Assembly: GCA_028287115.1 (NCBI GenBank)
Contig: JAQBQF010000014.1
Coordinates: forward strand, 1-53,179
Origin: Myxococcales bacterium
GTDB lineage: Bacteria > Myxococcota_A > Polyangia > Haliangiales > Haliangiaceae
Length of the DNA stretch: 53,179 nt
Reading direction: 5' to 3'
The position numbers and the translations under genes are program-made. The notes beneath the pieces are model-generated. The model was not told where the DNA came from. It searched no databases and saw only the letters and a program-made list of their open reading frames with translations. How positions within the stretch are numbered: position 1 is the first letter of the stretch; each line of letters starts with the position of its first letter. Shown here piece by piece: positions 17,627 to 30,584 of this stretch.

Positions 17627-19504
17627 TCAGGCGCGAAGCTTCATGCCTTTCTCAGACGGTCGCTGCGCGGCTGTCCCCGGAAGGAGCTGCCGCAGATGCC
17701 ATTCGCGAATCTGCAGCGCGCGACGTGCGACCAACTGGTTGCGACTGAGCGAGATCGCGTAGATCGCGATGATCAAGATGAACACGAAGTTTGCCGCGAA
17801 CAGCCCGATCGTTTCCTGCACCCCTTTCAGCGCGTAGGTATCAGACCTCGTGATCAGCAAGCCGCCGCTGATCTCCCAAGTCGTGTTCAACACCCCGGTC
17901 CACTCGAGCGCGAACGGTAACAGCACGACGATGACGGCCCACGAGATCGCAACCCAGCGGTGACGGTTGACCCAGGGATTACCACTGATCGTGAGCAGCA
18001 TCCCGCAGATCACGATCGGGGTCAGCACGAACGGTCCGGCGACCCGCGTGAACAGCACGATCAGCGCGAGGTTGAGGACCAGCAACACTGGAACGTACGT
18101 GTAGCCGCGCCGATACGACAACCAGGACGAGCCGACCAGCAGCGAGACCGCCACAAAGAACAGGATCAGGATCGTCCAGCTTCGAACGTGCAGGAACGGG
18201 ATGAACGCCCAGATGAAGAAGATGCCCGCGACCGCCATGCCCGCTTGTTTGCTGCGATGCATGCTGAGCAGGCGATCATCCTGGCGCAGATTCTCGACGA
18301 GAGCGGCCGGGAGGTGCTTCGGCGGCTCGAGGATCAGCGAAGTGACGAGCGCCGCCGCTTCCTCCGATTCAGGATCGAGCGCGAGGGCGCGGCCGGCGTA
18401 TCGCATCGCGTTCGAGCGCCCGTCGTCCGATTCCGACGCGAGCGCTTCGTGCGCAGAATCGAGTTGCTCCGCCGCGAGCGTGCGGCGGCGTTCGACATCG
18501 CGATCGCCGTCGAGATAGGCCTGGACGCGGTCCGCGAGCTCGCGCGCGGTCGGGCGCTGATTCGGATCTTCCGCGAGCGCATCGAAACACACCGCATCGA
18601 GCTCCGGCGGAATCGGGCGGGCACTCGCGCGCTTCGCGGGTGCCTCCTGCGGTCGCGTGAGCGTGCTCGCGAGCGCTGCACCTCCACGAGGATGCAGCGG
18701 CTCGCCCGCGAGGATCTCGAACAACAGCGAGCCCAAGGCGTAGACATCTGCCGGCGTACCGACCTCGTGACCGCGCACTTGCTCGGGCGACATGTAACCG
18801 GGCGTCCCGAGGATCGCGCCGGCCGTCGTGCCTTCGTCGACGTCATCGGCGATGCCCGGCCGGGTCGTGCGGCGGCGATCTGTCAGCACGCGCGCGACGC
18901 CCCAGTCGAGCACGTAGACCTCGCCGAAGTCGCCGAGCATGATGTTCGAAGGCTTGAGATCGCGATGCACGACGCCGCGCGCGTGTGCGAGGCGAATCGC
19001 GAGACACACGTCGATGAACGCGCGCAACAACGGCTGCACCGGGCCGCGCTCCTCGAGCTGCTTCGCGAGCGTCACGCCGGCAAGGCGCTTCATCGTGAAG
19101 TACGGGCGCCCGTCCGCATCGGTGCCGAGCTCGTAGACCGGCACGATCGCCGGGTGATCGAGCCGTGCTTGGATCCGCGCCTCGCGTAAGAACCGCGTCA
19201 CGGCATCGGGCGATGGTTGCCGGCTGCGAATCCGCTTGACCGCAACCTCGCGCCCGATCCGCTGATCGTTCGCGACCATCACCTCGCCCATGCCTCCGCG
19301 TCCGATCAGCTCGCCGAGCTGGTACCCGGGATCCGGTAGCGCGACGCCTTCACCTGCTCCCCACGTCGGGATGATCGTTGGCTCGCCCGTGGTTGCTTCT
19401 TCGGCAGGCGCGGTCGCGGCAAATTGCGAAAGGTCGCCATCGGCGGTCTGCTCCCCGGCGGGTGCACGGGCGACGGTCGCCTTCGTCTCACTGTCATCGA
19501 CCAT
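17627..19504 (-). CDS. Ser/Thr protein kinase with polytopic C-terminal membrane domain (second of pair)
   Basis: The protein has 625 residues from ATG at 19504; a longer frame to 19705 is an Arg/Ser-rich artefact. It carries the kinase motifs GRGGMGEV, VAVKRIR, VVHRDLKPSN and GTPGYMSPEQ. The metal motif reads DWG (VLDWGVAR) instead of DFG, as in many PknB-like myxobacterial kinases. After the kinase domain comes a helical region with ALDPESEEA, then about six hydrophobic helices (for example VAGIFFIWAFIPFLHV, ILILFFVAVSLLVG, YVPVLLVLNLALIVLF). It ends in a cytoplasmic tail, REWHLRQLLPG, shared with its paralogue. The start lies inside the end of the upstream kinase gene (11-nt overlap), so both are made from one transcript. 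The polytopic segment could be the sensor. Confidence 0.93.
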   Translation of the reverse strand: MVDDSETKATVARAPAGEQTADGDLSQFAATAPAEEATTGEPTIIPTWGAGEGVALPDPGYQLGELIGRGGMGEVMVANDQRIGREVAVKRIRSRQPSPDAVTRFLREARIQARLDHPAIVPVYELGTDADGRPYFTMKRLAGVTLAKQLEERGPVQPLLRAFIDVCLAIRLAHARGVVHRDLKPSNIMLGDFGEVYVLDWGVARVLTDRRRTTRPGIADDVDEGTTAGAILGTPGYMSPEQVRGHEVGTPADVYALGSLLFEILAGEPLHPRGGAALASTLTRPQEAPAKRASARPIPPELDAVCFDALAEDPNQRPTARELADRVQAYLDGDRDVERRRTLAAEQLDSAHEALASESDDGRSNAMRYAGRALALDPESEEAAALVTSLILEPPKHLPAALVENLRQDDRLLSMHRSKQAGMAVAGIFFIWAFIPFLHVRSWTILILFFVAVSLLVGSSWLSYRRGYTYVPVLLVLNLALIVLFTRVAGPFVLTPIVICGMLLTISGNPWVNRHRWVAISWAVIVVLLPFALEWTGVLNTTWEISGGLLITRSDTYALKGVQETIGLFAANFVFILIIAIYAISLSRNQLVARRALQIREWHLRQLLPGTAAQRPSEKGMKLRA

Positions 19505-21479
19505 CTCGTGATGGTACCAGTTGGCGCAGGTGCCATGCCTGCAGCTCGACCTTGCTGCTCGCCTCACGCTGGCGCTTCGCCATCTGGCGCGACAGCACCG
19601 CGACAACCGCGAGGAGCGCGACGAGCAGCAGCGCGAATGCGACCTGCACCGGGACCGAACGAAACGTGACGACCGGTGAATGCAGGATGATCGCACCGTC
19701 GACAAACTGGTAGGTCGGCGCGATCAAGCCCGCGAGCTCGAGCCCCCAGGGCACCATCACCGACGACGCGAGAATGATCGCGATGATCCCGATCCGGCCG
19801 AACCGCGGATGCGCCGCGTACGCCATCAGCGTGGTCGCGACGAGCGTCGGGGCGATGATGAATGGACCGACCATCCGACAAACCAGACCGATCAGAACCG
19901 CGTTGATACACGCGTTGACGTAGATCGGACGCGACGAGATCCGTTCGCGACGAGTCAGCGCGAGCACCTGGACGCCGCTCGCCATCGTCAGCGCGGCGAA
20001 TGCGATCACGAACGTCGCGTCGCGGATGCCGGTCCACAGCAGCAGCGGAACGAAGCCGAGGTAACCGACCATCGACATCGCCGCGAGCTTGCCCTGCGAG
20101 CGCGCGGTCTCGGTGTCGATCCGTGCGACCCGCTCTTCGACCTCGGCCGGAATTTGTTTCGGCGGATGCAACACGAGGCTCGTGACGAGGTCGGCGGCTT
20201 CTTGCGCCGTGGGGTCGAGCGCGAGTGCACGTCCCGCCGAGCGCATCGCGGTGCGGCGCGCATCCTCGTCATCACCGCCTGCGAGTGCGGCCCGCGCCTC
20301 CGCGATGTGGCCGGCGGCGAGCTGGCGCCGGAACGCGATGTCGCGGTCACCGTCGAGATAGGCCTGGACCGCGTCGCCGAGTGCTCGTGCCGACGCAGGT
20401 CGCGCTGCGGGCTCGATCTGTGTCGCCGCTTCGCAGATCGCATCGAGCTCCGGCGGCGAGTCCGGACGCACCTTCGAAGGCCTGCCATCGACCGGCGTCG
20501 CCGCGGTTGCGGCCGACCGCTTGTGCTGGTGAAGCGCGACGCCGGCGACGATCTCGTAGAGGATGCAGCCGAGCGCGTAGACATCCGCCGCCGGACCTGC
20601 GCGCTCGCCGGCGAGCTGCTCCGGCGCCATGAACGCCGGCGTACCGAGCACGGTCCCCGCGACGGTCTCGCCCGTCGACAGCTCGAGCCCCTGCTTGCTC
20701 GGACGGAACGGCGCCGCCTCGTCCTCGTCGATGACCGCGCGTGCGATGCCCCAGTCGAGCACGTACACCTCGCCGAAGTCACCGAGCATGATGTTCGACG
20801 GCTTGAGATCGCGGTGGACGATGCCCTTCGAGTGCGCGAGCTCGATCGCGAGGCAGACGTCGACGAATGCGCGCAACATGCGCTGGCGCAGCGCCGTCTG
20901 GTCGGTGCCCGCCTCGCCCATCTGGTGCAGCAAGTCGCTCATCACCGTGCCGGTGAGCCGCTTCATCACGAAGAACGGCCGGCCCTCGCGATCGACTGCG
21001 AGATCGTGCACCGGGACAACCGCCGGATGTTCGAGCCGCCCTTGCACGAGCGCTTCGCGTACGAACCGTGCGAGCTCCTCGGCGGTGGGATCGGTGGAAC
21101 GGATCCGCTTGACCGCGACTTCGCGGCCGATCCGTTCGTCGATCGCGAGCACGACCTCGCCCATTCCACCCTGACCGAGCAGCTCTCCGAGCCGGTATCT
21201 CGAACCCTCGACCTCGGCGGGAATGCTCGCCGACCCGCGACGAATGACTCCGATCGGTTGCGTCGGACCCGAGCTCGTCACGTCCGACGAAGACACCGCG
21301 ACCGTTGCCGCCATCTCGGCGCTCACCGCCGCCGTCGCGGCCATCTCCACGCTGACCGCGGCCGTCGGCATTTGCGCGGGGTCGGTCCGAGCGCGAGCTC
21401 CTCGAACGCCTTTGAGAGTTCCATCAGGCGACTGCGGCACTCTCTCGTCCGTACTTCCGTTGTCGCGATCGTCCACCAT
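19494..21479 (-). CDS. Ser/Thr protein kinase with polytopic C-terminal membrane domain (first of pair)
   Basis: The protein has 661 residues from ATG at 21479 (MVDDRDNGSTDERV), the same MVDD start as its paralogue. An extension to 22028 is antisense to the next gene. Residues ~35-70 contain alternating AVSVEMAATAAVSAEMAAT repeats. The kinase domain has GQGGMGEV (102-109), Lys124 in VAVKRIR, HRDLKPSN (222-229), DWG (242-244) and GTPAFMAPEQ. The helical middle contains the same QAYLDGDRD and GRALALDP segments as the paralogue. About six membrane helices and the QAWHLRQLVP tail follow. The pair arose by tandem duplication and could form a hetero-oligomeric receptor. The ligand is unknown. Confidence 0.93.
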   Translation of the reverse strand: MVDDRDNGSTDERVPQSPDGTLKGVRGARARTDPAQMPTAAVSVEMAATAAVSAEMAATVAVSSSDVTSSGPTQPIGVIRRGSASIPAEVEGSRYRLGELLGQGGMGEVVLAIDERIGREVAVKRIRSTDPTAEELARFVREALVQGRLEHPAVVPVHDLAVDREGRPFFVMKRLTGTVMSDLLHQMGEAGTDQTALRQRMLRAFVDVCLAIELAHSKGIVHRDLKPSNIMLGDFGEVYVLDWGIARAVIDEDEAAPFRPSKQGLELSTGETVAGTVLGTPAFMAPEQLAGERAGPAADVYALGCILYEIVAGVALHQHKRSAATAATPVDGRPSKVRPDSPPELDAICEAATQIEPAARPASARALGDAVQAYLDGDRDIAFRRQLAAGHIAEARAALAGGDDEDARRTAMRSAGRALALDPTAQEAADLVTSLVLHPPKQIPAEVEERVARIDTETARSQGKLAAMSMVGYLGFVPLLLWTGIRDATFVIAFAALTMASGVQVLALTRRERISSRPIYVNACINAVLIGLVCRMVGPFIIAPTLVATTLMAYAAHPRFGRIGIIAIILASSVMVPWGLELAGLIAPTYQFVDGAIILHSPVVTFRSVPVQVAFALLLVALLAVVAVLSRQMAKRQREASSKVELQAWHLRQLVPSRDGR

Positions 21480-21602
21480 TGCTCGCCATTGTAGGCTGGA
21501 TATCGGCGCGCCACCTCGCGCTCGCGGCTCGCGGGTTTGCCTACAACTGGGAATAGAGTGCGACCACCGCATGCGCCACGCGTTCGATGGTAATTTGATC
21601 TC

Positions 21603-22970
21603 GTGGAGCTCGTACGGTTGCGCGGTACCGCGCGGAGGATCGGGGAAGGCACGGGGCCGCTCGTGGGTTACTGCGAGCTCGCCGTCCGGCAGAAACGCCA
21701 GCGCCACGCGATGGAAGGCAAGTTCGAGCTCGTCGATGCGGAAGGCAACAAGACCGTCGTCGAGCTCCCCGCCGCATCGGTCCTCGTCGACGATGAACGG
21801 CGTGCGATCTACAGCAAGATCGCCGGTGAACCTGGCGTGTCCGCGATCGCGATGCGTCCGGAGCCAAACATCGAAGTGAGCTTGCGGACCGCGTGGGTCA
21901 CCGACGGCAGCTCGATCGACATCGTCGGCGAGCGCGGCGATGGCACCGTCAAATGGATGGCGGCCGGGACGCAGCAAGCGGTCGATACGTGGGAGACCGC
22001 GCACGCCAAAGAGCAACAACGCCGGCAAGCCCCGCTGAAGCGCGGCGCGCTGCCGTGGAACGTGATCATTCCGCTCGCGCTCGTGCTGGTCACGATCGTG
22101 CTCGCGGAGGCGTCGATCACACTTGGCACGTCGGCGTTCACGTTCATCGCCCCGACGATCGCGATCACCACCGCGGCCGTGGCGGTCGGTCTGCTCTGGG
22201 ATCAGATCCAGCTACCGAAGTTCGACGAGCGCGAGAAGAAGCCGACCAGGCTGCTCGCCGCCGGCGCTGTCGTCATGGGCATCGCCGTGAACTTGCCGCC
22301 CGAAGGTCCGATGGGCACGACGATCCAGGGCGCGCTGATCCTAGCCGTCGGCGTATTCGGCCTCGTGCGGTCGCGCCGCCAGATCCGGCTGCTCGGACGG
22401 CTGATCCAGCCGACGTCCGAGCCGCAGGAAGGCAAGCCGGGGGTGTTCGTCGGCCGCGTCGGCGACGAGACGCCGGAGAAGTTCTTCAGCCAGATGATCG
22501 CGATCGGAGCGATCCATACACTGCGCAAGAAGAAGCTCGAGTCCGACAAGAGTCTCGACCAGAACGTCGAGAAGAGCATCGAACGCAACCTCGATAACAA
22601 GGTCGCGACCGAGCGCCGCGGGTTCGACAGCATGTTTCAGCTCCACCTGGCGAATAGCAGCCTCGACGTCGATCCGAAGGGCGCGACCTGGAGCTCGGAA
22701 CATCGCAACAAACGCGAGACGTGGTCGGTATTCCTGCCGATCGATGCGGCCGTCGTGATCGCCGGTACGCCGCAGCGCGAGGGCAAGAAGCTCCAGCTCA
22801 AGGCAACGGCCCCCGACTCCCTCGTGATCTACGGCGTGCAAGGCGGTGACGATCCGCAGGACTCGTTGCGCCGCAAGCTCGTGCTTCACAAGCTCACGTA
22901 CGGTGCGCTGTCGATGGTGATCGCCCTCGCGGTCGCCCTCGCGATCCACGGCTATATCGCCGCGTCGTAG
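21603..22970 (+). CDS. polytopic membrane protein with N-terminal GIDE-like beta domain
   Basis: The protein has 455 residues from GTG at 21603. The first ~125 residues (VRLRGTARRIGEGTGPLVGY, later DGSSIDIVGERGDGTV) resemble the GIDE/MULAN-type beta domain found in some bacterial membrane proteins. That is a tentative match. Two helix pairs follow (VIIPLALVLVTIVLAEASI, FIAPTIAITTAAVAVGLL, LLAAGAVVMGIAVNL, GALILAVGVFGLVR). A long charged cytoplasmic region comes next, and a terminal helix (LSMVIALAVALAIHGYIAA) ends the protein. It diverges from the kinase pair with 123 bp between starts. No catalytic motif is evident. It might be a substrate or partner of the kinases. Confidence 0.72.
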   Translation: MELVRLRGTARRIGEGTGPLVGYCELAVRQKRQRHAMEGKFELVDAEGNKTVVELPAASVLVDDERRAIYSKIAGEPGVSAIAMRPEPNIEVSLRTAWVTDGSSIDIVGERGDGTVKWMAAGTQQAVDTWETAHAKEQQRRQAPLKRGALPWNVIIPLALVLVTIVLAEASITLGTSAFTFIAPTIAITTAAVAVGLLWDQIQLPKFDEREKKPTRLLAAGAVVMGIAVNLPPEGPMGTTIQGALILAVGVFGLVRSRRQIRLLGRLIQPTSEPQEGKPGVFVGRVGDETPEKFFSQMIAIGAIHTLRKKKLESDKSLDQNVEKSIERNLDNKVATERRGFDSMFQLHLANSSLDVDPKGATWSSEHRNKRETWSVFLPIDAAVVIAGTPQREGKKLQLKATAPDSLVIYGVQGGDDPQDSLRRKLVLHKLTYGALSMVIALAVALAIHGYIAAS

Positions 22971-23078
22971 GCCGACACACGCCCACAACTCGAGCCATCA
23001 CGTGACGGATTGTTAAGCGCCTCGGATCCGGCGATCCAAGCGCAGTACGCTCGACCCCACGTCCGCCTTGGAGGGCTC

Positions 23079-23714
23079 ATGCGAAAGATCTTGTTTGCGC
23101 TACTTGGTGCTGCGACGTTGTTCACGGTCTTGCCGGCTTCTGCGGAGCCCCGACGAGAAGACCGTCGTGAAGAACGGCGCGAAGATCGCCGGCGTGAAGA
23201 GCGCCGCGAGGAACGGCATGAAGAGCGGCGTGAAGAACGCCGTGAAGAACGCCGCGACGAGCACCGCGATCGCCTGCATCCCTACGAGGCTCCGCCGGCG
23301 GTCCGCGTCGAGCGTCACGAAGAGCGACGTGGCTACACGTGGGTCAACGGCCGATGGGACTGGCGCGATGGCAACTACGTCTGGGTCGGCGGTCATCACG
23401 AGCGCGAGCGCCGCGGCTATCGCTGGCGCGAGCCTCGGTGGGAAACACGAAACGGTGTCTACGTCGCGGTCGACGGTGGCTGGTACGCCCCGGGCCCCTC
23501 GGCAGCTCCGCCCGCTCTGCGCGAAGAGCGGTTCGAAGCACGTCACGGCTTTCTATGGGTCCGCGGCCGTTGGGACTGGCGCGATGGCCAATGGGCCTGG
23601 ACGCCTGGCCACTACGAGCGCGAGCGCGCAGGCTACATTTACCGCGAGCCGCGGTGGGAGCAGCGCAACGGCGAGTACGTCTCCGTCGACGGCACCTGGA
23701 CCGTCGCGCCGTAG
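23079..23714 (+). CDS. secreted WxxGxW-repeat protein with charged RE-rich linker
   Basis: The protein has 211 residues from ATG at 23079, with GGAGGG 4 nt upstream. The frame extends to 23010 but would break the signal. MRKILFALLGAATLFTVLPA is a Sec signal peptide with an ASA-EP cleavage site. Residues ~25-65 are an almost pure Arg/Glu/Asp low-complexity tract (RREERREDRRREERREER and similar). Two copies of a ~55-residue unit follow. Each has the form YTWVNGRWDWRDGNYVWVGG, then HxERERxGYxxREPRWExRNG, then VxVDGxW. WxxGxW repeats occur in small periplasmic or surface proteins of unknown function. The stop abuts the clpA stop on the other strand (TAG immediately followed by TTA). Confidence 0.88.
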   Translation: MRKILFALLGAATLFTVLPASAEPRREDRREERREDRRREERREERHEERREERREERRDEHRDRLHPYEAPPAVRVERHEERRGYTWVNGRWDWRDGNYVWVGGHHERERRGYRWREPRWETRNGVYVAVDGGWYAPGPSAAPPALREERFEARHGFLWVRGRWDWRDGQWAWTPGHYERERAGYIYREPRWEQRNGEYVSVDGTWTVAP

Positions 23715-26003
<2,289 letters not shown>

Positions 26004-26011
26004 GGTGACCT

Positions 26012-26392
26012 CTAGTCCGTCGGTTCGATCGAGAGCTGAAGCGGGAACTGTTGTGCCTTCGCGAGCGACATCGTCTTCGTGACTTTGGTCTCTGCCACTT
26101 CGAACGTGTAGACGCCCGCAGTTCCGACACCATTGTTGTGGACGTGACTCATGATCGCGATCGCGTCGGCCTCGTTCTTGTGAAACACCGATTGCAGGAC
26201 CCACACGACAAACTCGCGCGTCGTGTAGTCGTCGTTGTGCAACAGGACCTTGTACATCGGCGGCTTCTTGGTGCGCGTTCGCTCGTCGAGCACCAATCCC
26301 GTCTGTCGCTCGCCGTCCCGCTTCGGGGGCGGTTTCTTTTCGTCCGACAGCCGGATCACCATGACTCCAATATTACGAGACCCTCGGAACAT
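26012..26392 (-). CDS. clpS: ATP-dependent Clp protease adaptor ClpS
   Basis: This is the N-end-rule adaptor that delivers substrates with destabilising N-termini to ClpA. The core motif [20 protein letters not shown] is complete, and the later [21 protein letters not shown] segment is as expected. ATG 26392 has a strong GGAGGG 6 nt upstream, giving a 126-residue protein that begins [10 protein letters not shown]. An ATG at 26362 ([10 protein letters not shown], 116 residues, family-typical length) has only GGAG 2 nt away. I prefer 26392 on ribosome-binding evidence, though the extra 10 residues are not family-conserved. It is the first gene of the clpS-clpA operon. Confidence 0.95.
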   Translation of the reverse strand: MFRGSRNIGVMVIRLSDEKKPPPKRDGERQTGLVLDERTRTKKPPMYKVLLHNDDYTTREFVVWVLQSVFHKNEADAIAIMSHVHNNGVGTAGVYTFEVAETKVTKTMSLAKAQQFPLQLSIEPTD

Positions 26393-26624
26393 GTGTAGCC
26401 CTCCGAACCCCGCTTCGTGACCCGGGATTTCGGGCAGGTGGACCTCCGATTGGCCTGCCAGGTTCACGACGCTCCGGGGTGATCTGCCGATCTCGCGCAC
26501 GGCATCATGGTGCACGGAAAGCCATCGCTCTGGAGATCGCGTGCGCCGATTTCGAGCAGCCGCAGACCGAGCTCTCGACATCACGGTGCACAGAGCGGAA
26601 TGCTCGTGGCACGATGCCGGGGCG

Positions 26625-27206
26625 ATGCGAATCGGGATTTTGGTCGTGGTGCTTGTCGGGGGACGGATCGTGTCGGCGGCACCGGAGTCCGAACGGTCAG
26701 CAGCGTGGCAGGGCCGTCCGCAGTTCGCCGTTCGCGCGGGCGTGCAGTCGAGCCAGGTCGCCAATGCCAACGATGCAGCAGATGGCCATGGCCCATGGGC
26801 GGACGTCGAAGCCGGATTTCAGATCACGCCCTGTCTCACGCTGAGTGGGTTCCTCGGTTACGAGATGTTCCGCGTCACGACCGTGCTCGACCGGTTCACG
26901 GCCGTAAAATACGACGTTCGTGAAGACCTCGTCGATACGGGCGCGAGGGCGACCTTGCGCATTGGACGAGGCCCCCTCGTCGGGCTCGGCATCGGCTTCG
27001 AGCACGGGCGCACTGCGGCCGCCGCGACCAGCACCGTCTGGAAGGAGAGTTTCGTTTACGAGCTCGTAGCGGGTTACGCGCTGCCGATCTCGCAAAAGTC
27101 CGCGTTTCAGATCTTCGGGCTCGTGTCGTATGCGCCCTACTCTGGTTTTTTCGACAGCACGGACTACGTAACAACGACGAGGATCGGTCTCGGCCTTCAG
27201 TTCTAA
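26625..27206 (+). CDS. small outer-membrane beta-barrel protein (predicted)
   Basis: The protein has 193 residues from ATG at 26625. [20 protein letters not shown] is a signal peptide. The mature part alternates hydrophobic and polar residues in strands such as [34 protein letters not shown] and [14 protein letters not shown]. It ends in a strand with a terminal Phe (RIGLGLQF), the BamA-recognition signature of outer-membrane barrels. The size suits an 8-strand barrel of the OmpX/OmpW kind. I cannot assign a ligand or function. The frame extends upstream to 26541, but those residues are not signal-like. Confidence 0.72.
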   Translation: MRIGILVVVLVGGRIVSAAPESERSAAWQGRPQFAVRAGVQSSQVANANDAADGHGPWADVEAGFQITPCLTLSGFLGYEMFRVTTVLDRFTAVKYDVREDLVDTGARATLRIGRGPLVGLGIGFEHGRTAAAATSTVWKESFVYELVAGYALPISQKSAFQIFGLVSYAPYSGFFDSTDYVTTTRIGLGLQF

Positions 27207-27280
27207 CCGGTCCGGCCCGGCGTCCCGCTCCGGATCACGAACGCCGGCTCCGCGATCGCAACTGAGGTAGAGTCCGCCGC

Positions 27281-28699
<1,419 letters not shown>

Positions 28700-28720
28700 C
28701 GTCGTCGGCTCAGGTGGGGC

Positions 28721-30349
28721 TCAGCCGTCGCCTTTGTGATCCCAGTGCCACGCCTCGGCTGGGTAGTTCTTGAACCCGTAGCTGCCCGCATTCTTGAGCA
28801 GCCACGCATAGTGCCAAGACGCTTTCCACGTCTTCTGATCGTTGAACTTGTTCAGTTGGCGCTGACCGTTGATCTCCATCGCGATGTCGACGGCAGTGCC
28901 GTTCGAGTGGTTCGAGCCACCCGGGGGCGCCTTGCGCTTTCCCACATACGCGAGCATGACCTTGAGCGCCTCGTGGCCGAGCGGATCACCGGTCGCCGCG
29001 CGTTCCGACGCGGTCGCGTGCATGTACCCCTGGAAGTAGGAGTCCCACAGATCGCGGTCGCGTTCTGGCGAGCGATAAGCCGACTGCACGTGAACGCCGG
29101 TGGCGTCGCCGACTTCGACCTTGCCATGCGGACCGTCGACCGGCGTTCCTGCCTTCAGGTCAGCCTTCATCGCGTTCATCATCGCATCGAGCGGACCGGC
29201 GACATCGTTGCGAATCTGACCGCCTTCGCAATCGACGAGTCGTTCCTTATCGACGCCACCGTAAACCTTGTCGCCTAGGCGCGCGGTCGCGGCTTCGTAG
29301 ACGCGCTGTTTGAACTCGAACTCGGCCTCCGTGAGATCTTTTTGGTGGAGATGCTCGCTCGACAGGGAGCCACCCTTGGCAAAGAGCTCCTGGCCGCCCG
29401 GATGGGCCGCGGCATGGCCAGAAGTCTTGGCTTTTGGCTTCTCGGGGGCCCTGACGTCACCGTCCACGTGCGCGGGCACGTGGTCCTCGTGATCGACGTG
29501 CTCGGCCTGATGGCTCGTGGCCTTCTCCTCGTGATGCGAGGCGCCGGCGTGCATCCCGAGGTTGCCCTGAAAGATGCTCCCGTCACGTGAGGCATGTGCG
29601 GTCGGCGCAGCCGCCACTTGTACCGTGGGCGCAGCTGCCGCTTGTGCCGTGGGTGCAGCTGCCGCTTGTGCCGTGGGCGCAGCTGCCGCTTGTGCCGTGG
29701 GCGCAGCTGGCACTTCCTTCTCCGCCGCGGGCGTGATGGGTGTCGGGGCCGGCGGTTCGGCTTTCGGGCTCTCCTCGGTCGCCTTCGGCGAGGCAACCTC
29801 GACGTAGGCGCCGTGGACATACGCTTCTCCGCCGCGGTGGGTGATTCGGATCCACGTGCCTTGGTGATCGATGATCTCTACGGTCGCACCGTGCTGCAGA
29901 GAGCCGACGACGTTGGCCTTCGAGCTCGCATCCGCCGTCGCGCGTACGTTGAGCCCGTTCGCCTTCACGCGTCCATACCCACGCCCCATGTGCGTCGACG
30001 AAGCGGTCTGTTGTTCGTCAGGCCCGTAGGCACGTTCCGAGGCTGTCGGCGCAGGCGACTGATCGGAGCTCGCAGCGACCGGCGGGATCGCACCCTTCGC
30101 CGTGTACGTATCCTTGGCGGCGACCTCCTGTGTGGACGCGGGGTCCATTACCGGCTGATCGATTTGTGGGTCGGCTTTACGTTCCCGAAAATCAAACATG
30201 GCTCGGCCATTGTACGGATCCAGCATCGGATTTCTTGCCCGAAGAGCGTTCCGGGGCGAATTGCCGGGGTCGCCGCGGCGATCGTAGTGGTTGCGACGCG
30301 CCTCGTAGACGGCGTGGCCGTAGTCGGTCAACCGGCAGTCGAAGTGCAT
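28721..30349 (-). CDS. SH3-domain M15-type (VanY-like) peptidoglycan peptidase
   Basis: The protein has about 542 residues from ATG 30349. Alternative ATGs lie at 30226 and 30199; the codons between 30349 and 30226 have coding-like high GC3, so I keep the longer form. No signal peptide is visible. A bacterial SH3 domain (~122-190; RVKANGLNVRATADASSKAN) is followed by a Pro/Ala linker with 8-residue AAAPTAQA repeats and a His-rich stretch. The M15B/VanY-like catalytic domain contains SAYRSPERDRD, SNHSNGTAVDIAM (zinc HxxxxxxD) and AEAWHWDH (catalytic/zinc WxWDH). Such enzymes trim D-Ala-D-Ala-type stem peptides. A signal-less SH3-M15 protein could be a toxin-like or cell-lytic effector. That part is inference. 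Confidence 0.82.
   Translation of the reverse strand: MHFDCRLTDYGHAVYEARRNHYDRRGDPGNSPRNALRARNPMLDPYNGRAMFDFRERKADPQIDQPVMDPASTQEVAAKDTYTAKGAIPPVAASSDQSPAPTASERAYGPDEQQTASSTHMGRGYGRVKANGLNVRATADASSKANVVGSLQHGATVEIIDHQGTWIRITHRGGEAYVHGAYVEVASPKATEESPKAEPPAPTPITPAAEKEVPAAPTAQAAAAPTAQAAAAPTAQAAAAPTVQVAAAPTAHASRDGSIFQGNLGMHAGASHHEEKATSHQAEHVDHEDHVPAHVDGDVRAPEKPKAKTSGHAAAHPGGQELFAKGGSLSSEHLHQKDLTEAEFEFKQRVYEAATARLGDKVYGGVDKERLVDCEGGQIRNDVAGPLDAMMNAMKADLKAGTPVDGPHGKVEVGDATGVHVQSAYRSPERDRDLWDSYFQGYMHATASERAATGDPLGHEALKVMLAYVGKRKAPPGGSNHSNGTAVDIAMEINGQRQLNKFNDQKTWKASWHYAWLLKNAGSYGFKNYPAEAWHWDHKGDG
29604..29710 (-). repeat. 24-bp in-frame tandem repeat in the M15 peptidase gene
   Basis: About four and a half copies of a 24-bp unit (plus-strand GCAGCTGCCGCTTGTGCCGT and four further bases) encode AAAPTAQA on the minus strand. 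Copies are nearly identical, varying at one or two bases. This looks like a linker that can change length by slippage without breaking the frame. Confidence 0.85.
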
Positions 30350-30545
30350 GAAAGTTTGTTCTGCGCGCTCTGGAGCCACACTGGATCGAAGCGACGTGGC
30401 TCGCGGCGGATTTTGTTCAAGACCTCGCTGCATCGGTTTTGTGCTCGCGTGCATCGAACATGGTGAGACCTCGACCGTGCGCGAGAGTACGCATCGACGA
30501 GGCGATTTCCTCCCATCTATTCGCGGATCTCGCGACCCCACCACC

Positions 30546-30574
30546 TTGCAGCCAAGTACCCGTTTCCCTATAGT
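30546..30574 (+). promoter_or_regulatory. candidate sigma-70 promoter of the sdh operon
   Basis: TTGCAG (30546-30551) and TATAGT (30569-30574) are separated by exactly 17 nt. Transcription would start near 30581, about 4 nt before the sdhC ATG at 30585. The message would be nearly leaderless, in keeping with the lack of a Shine-Dalgarno sequence. Confidence 0.55.
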
Positions 30575-30584
30575 CCGCCGCGAC

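Noticed and set aside
21480..22028. Upstream extension of the first paired kinase to 22028
   Set aside because: It would run antisense through the start of the GTG-initiated membrane-protein gene at 21603, and the paralogue shares the MVDD start at 21479.
29604..29710. Regular 24-bp repeats considered as a CRISPR-like array
   Set aside because: No spacers; the units are contiguous, a multiple of three and in frame with the peptidase gene. The same applies to the TKTETPKV repeats at ~7840-7970.
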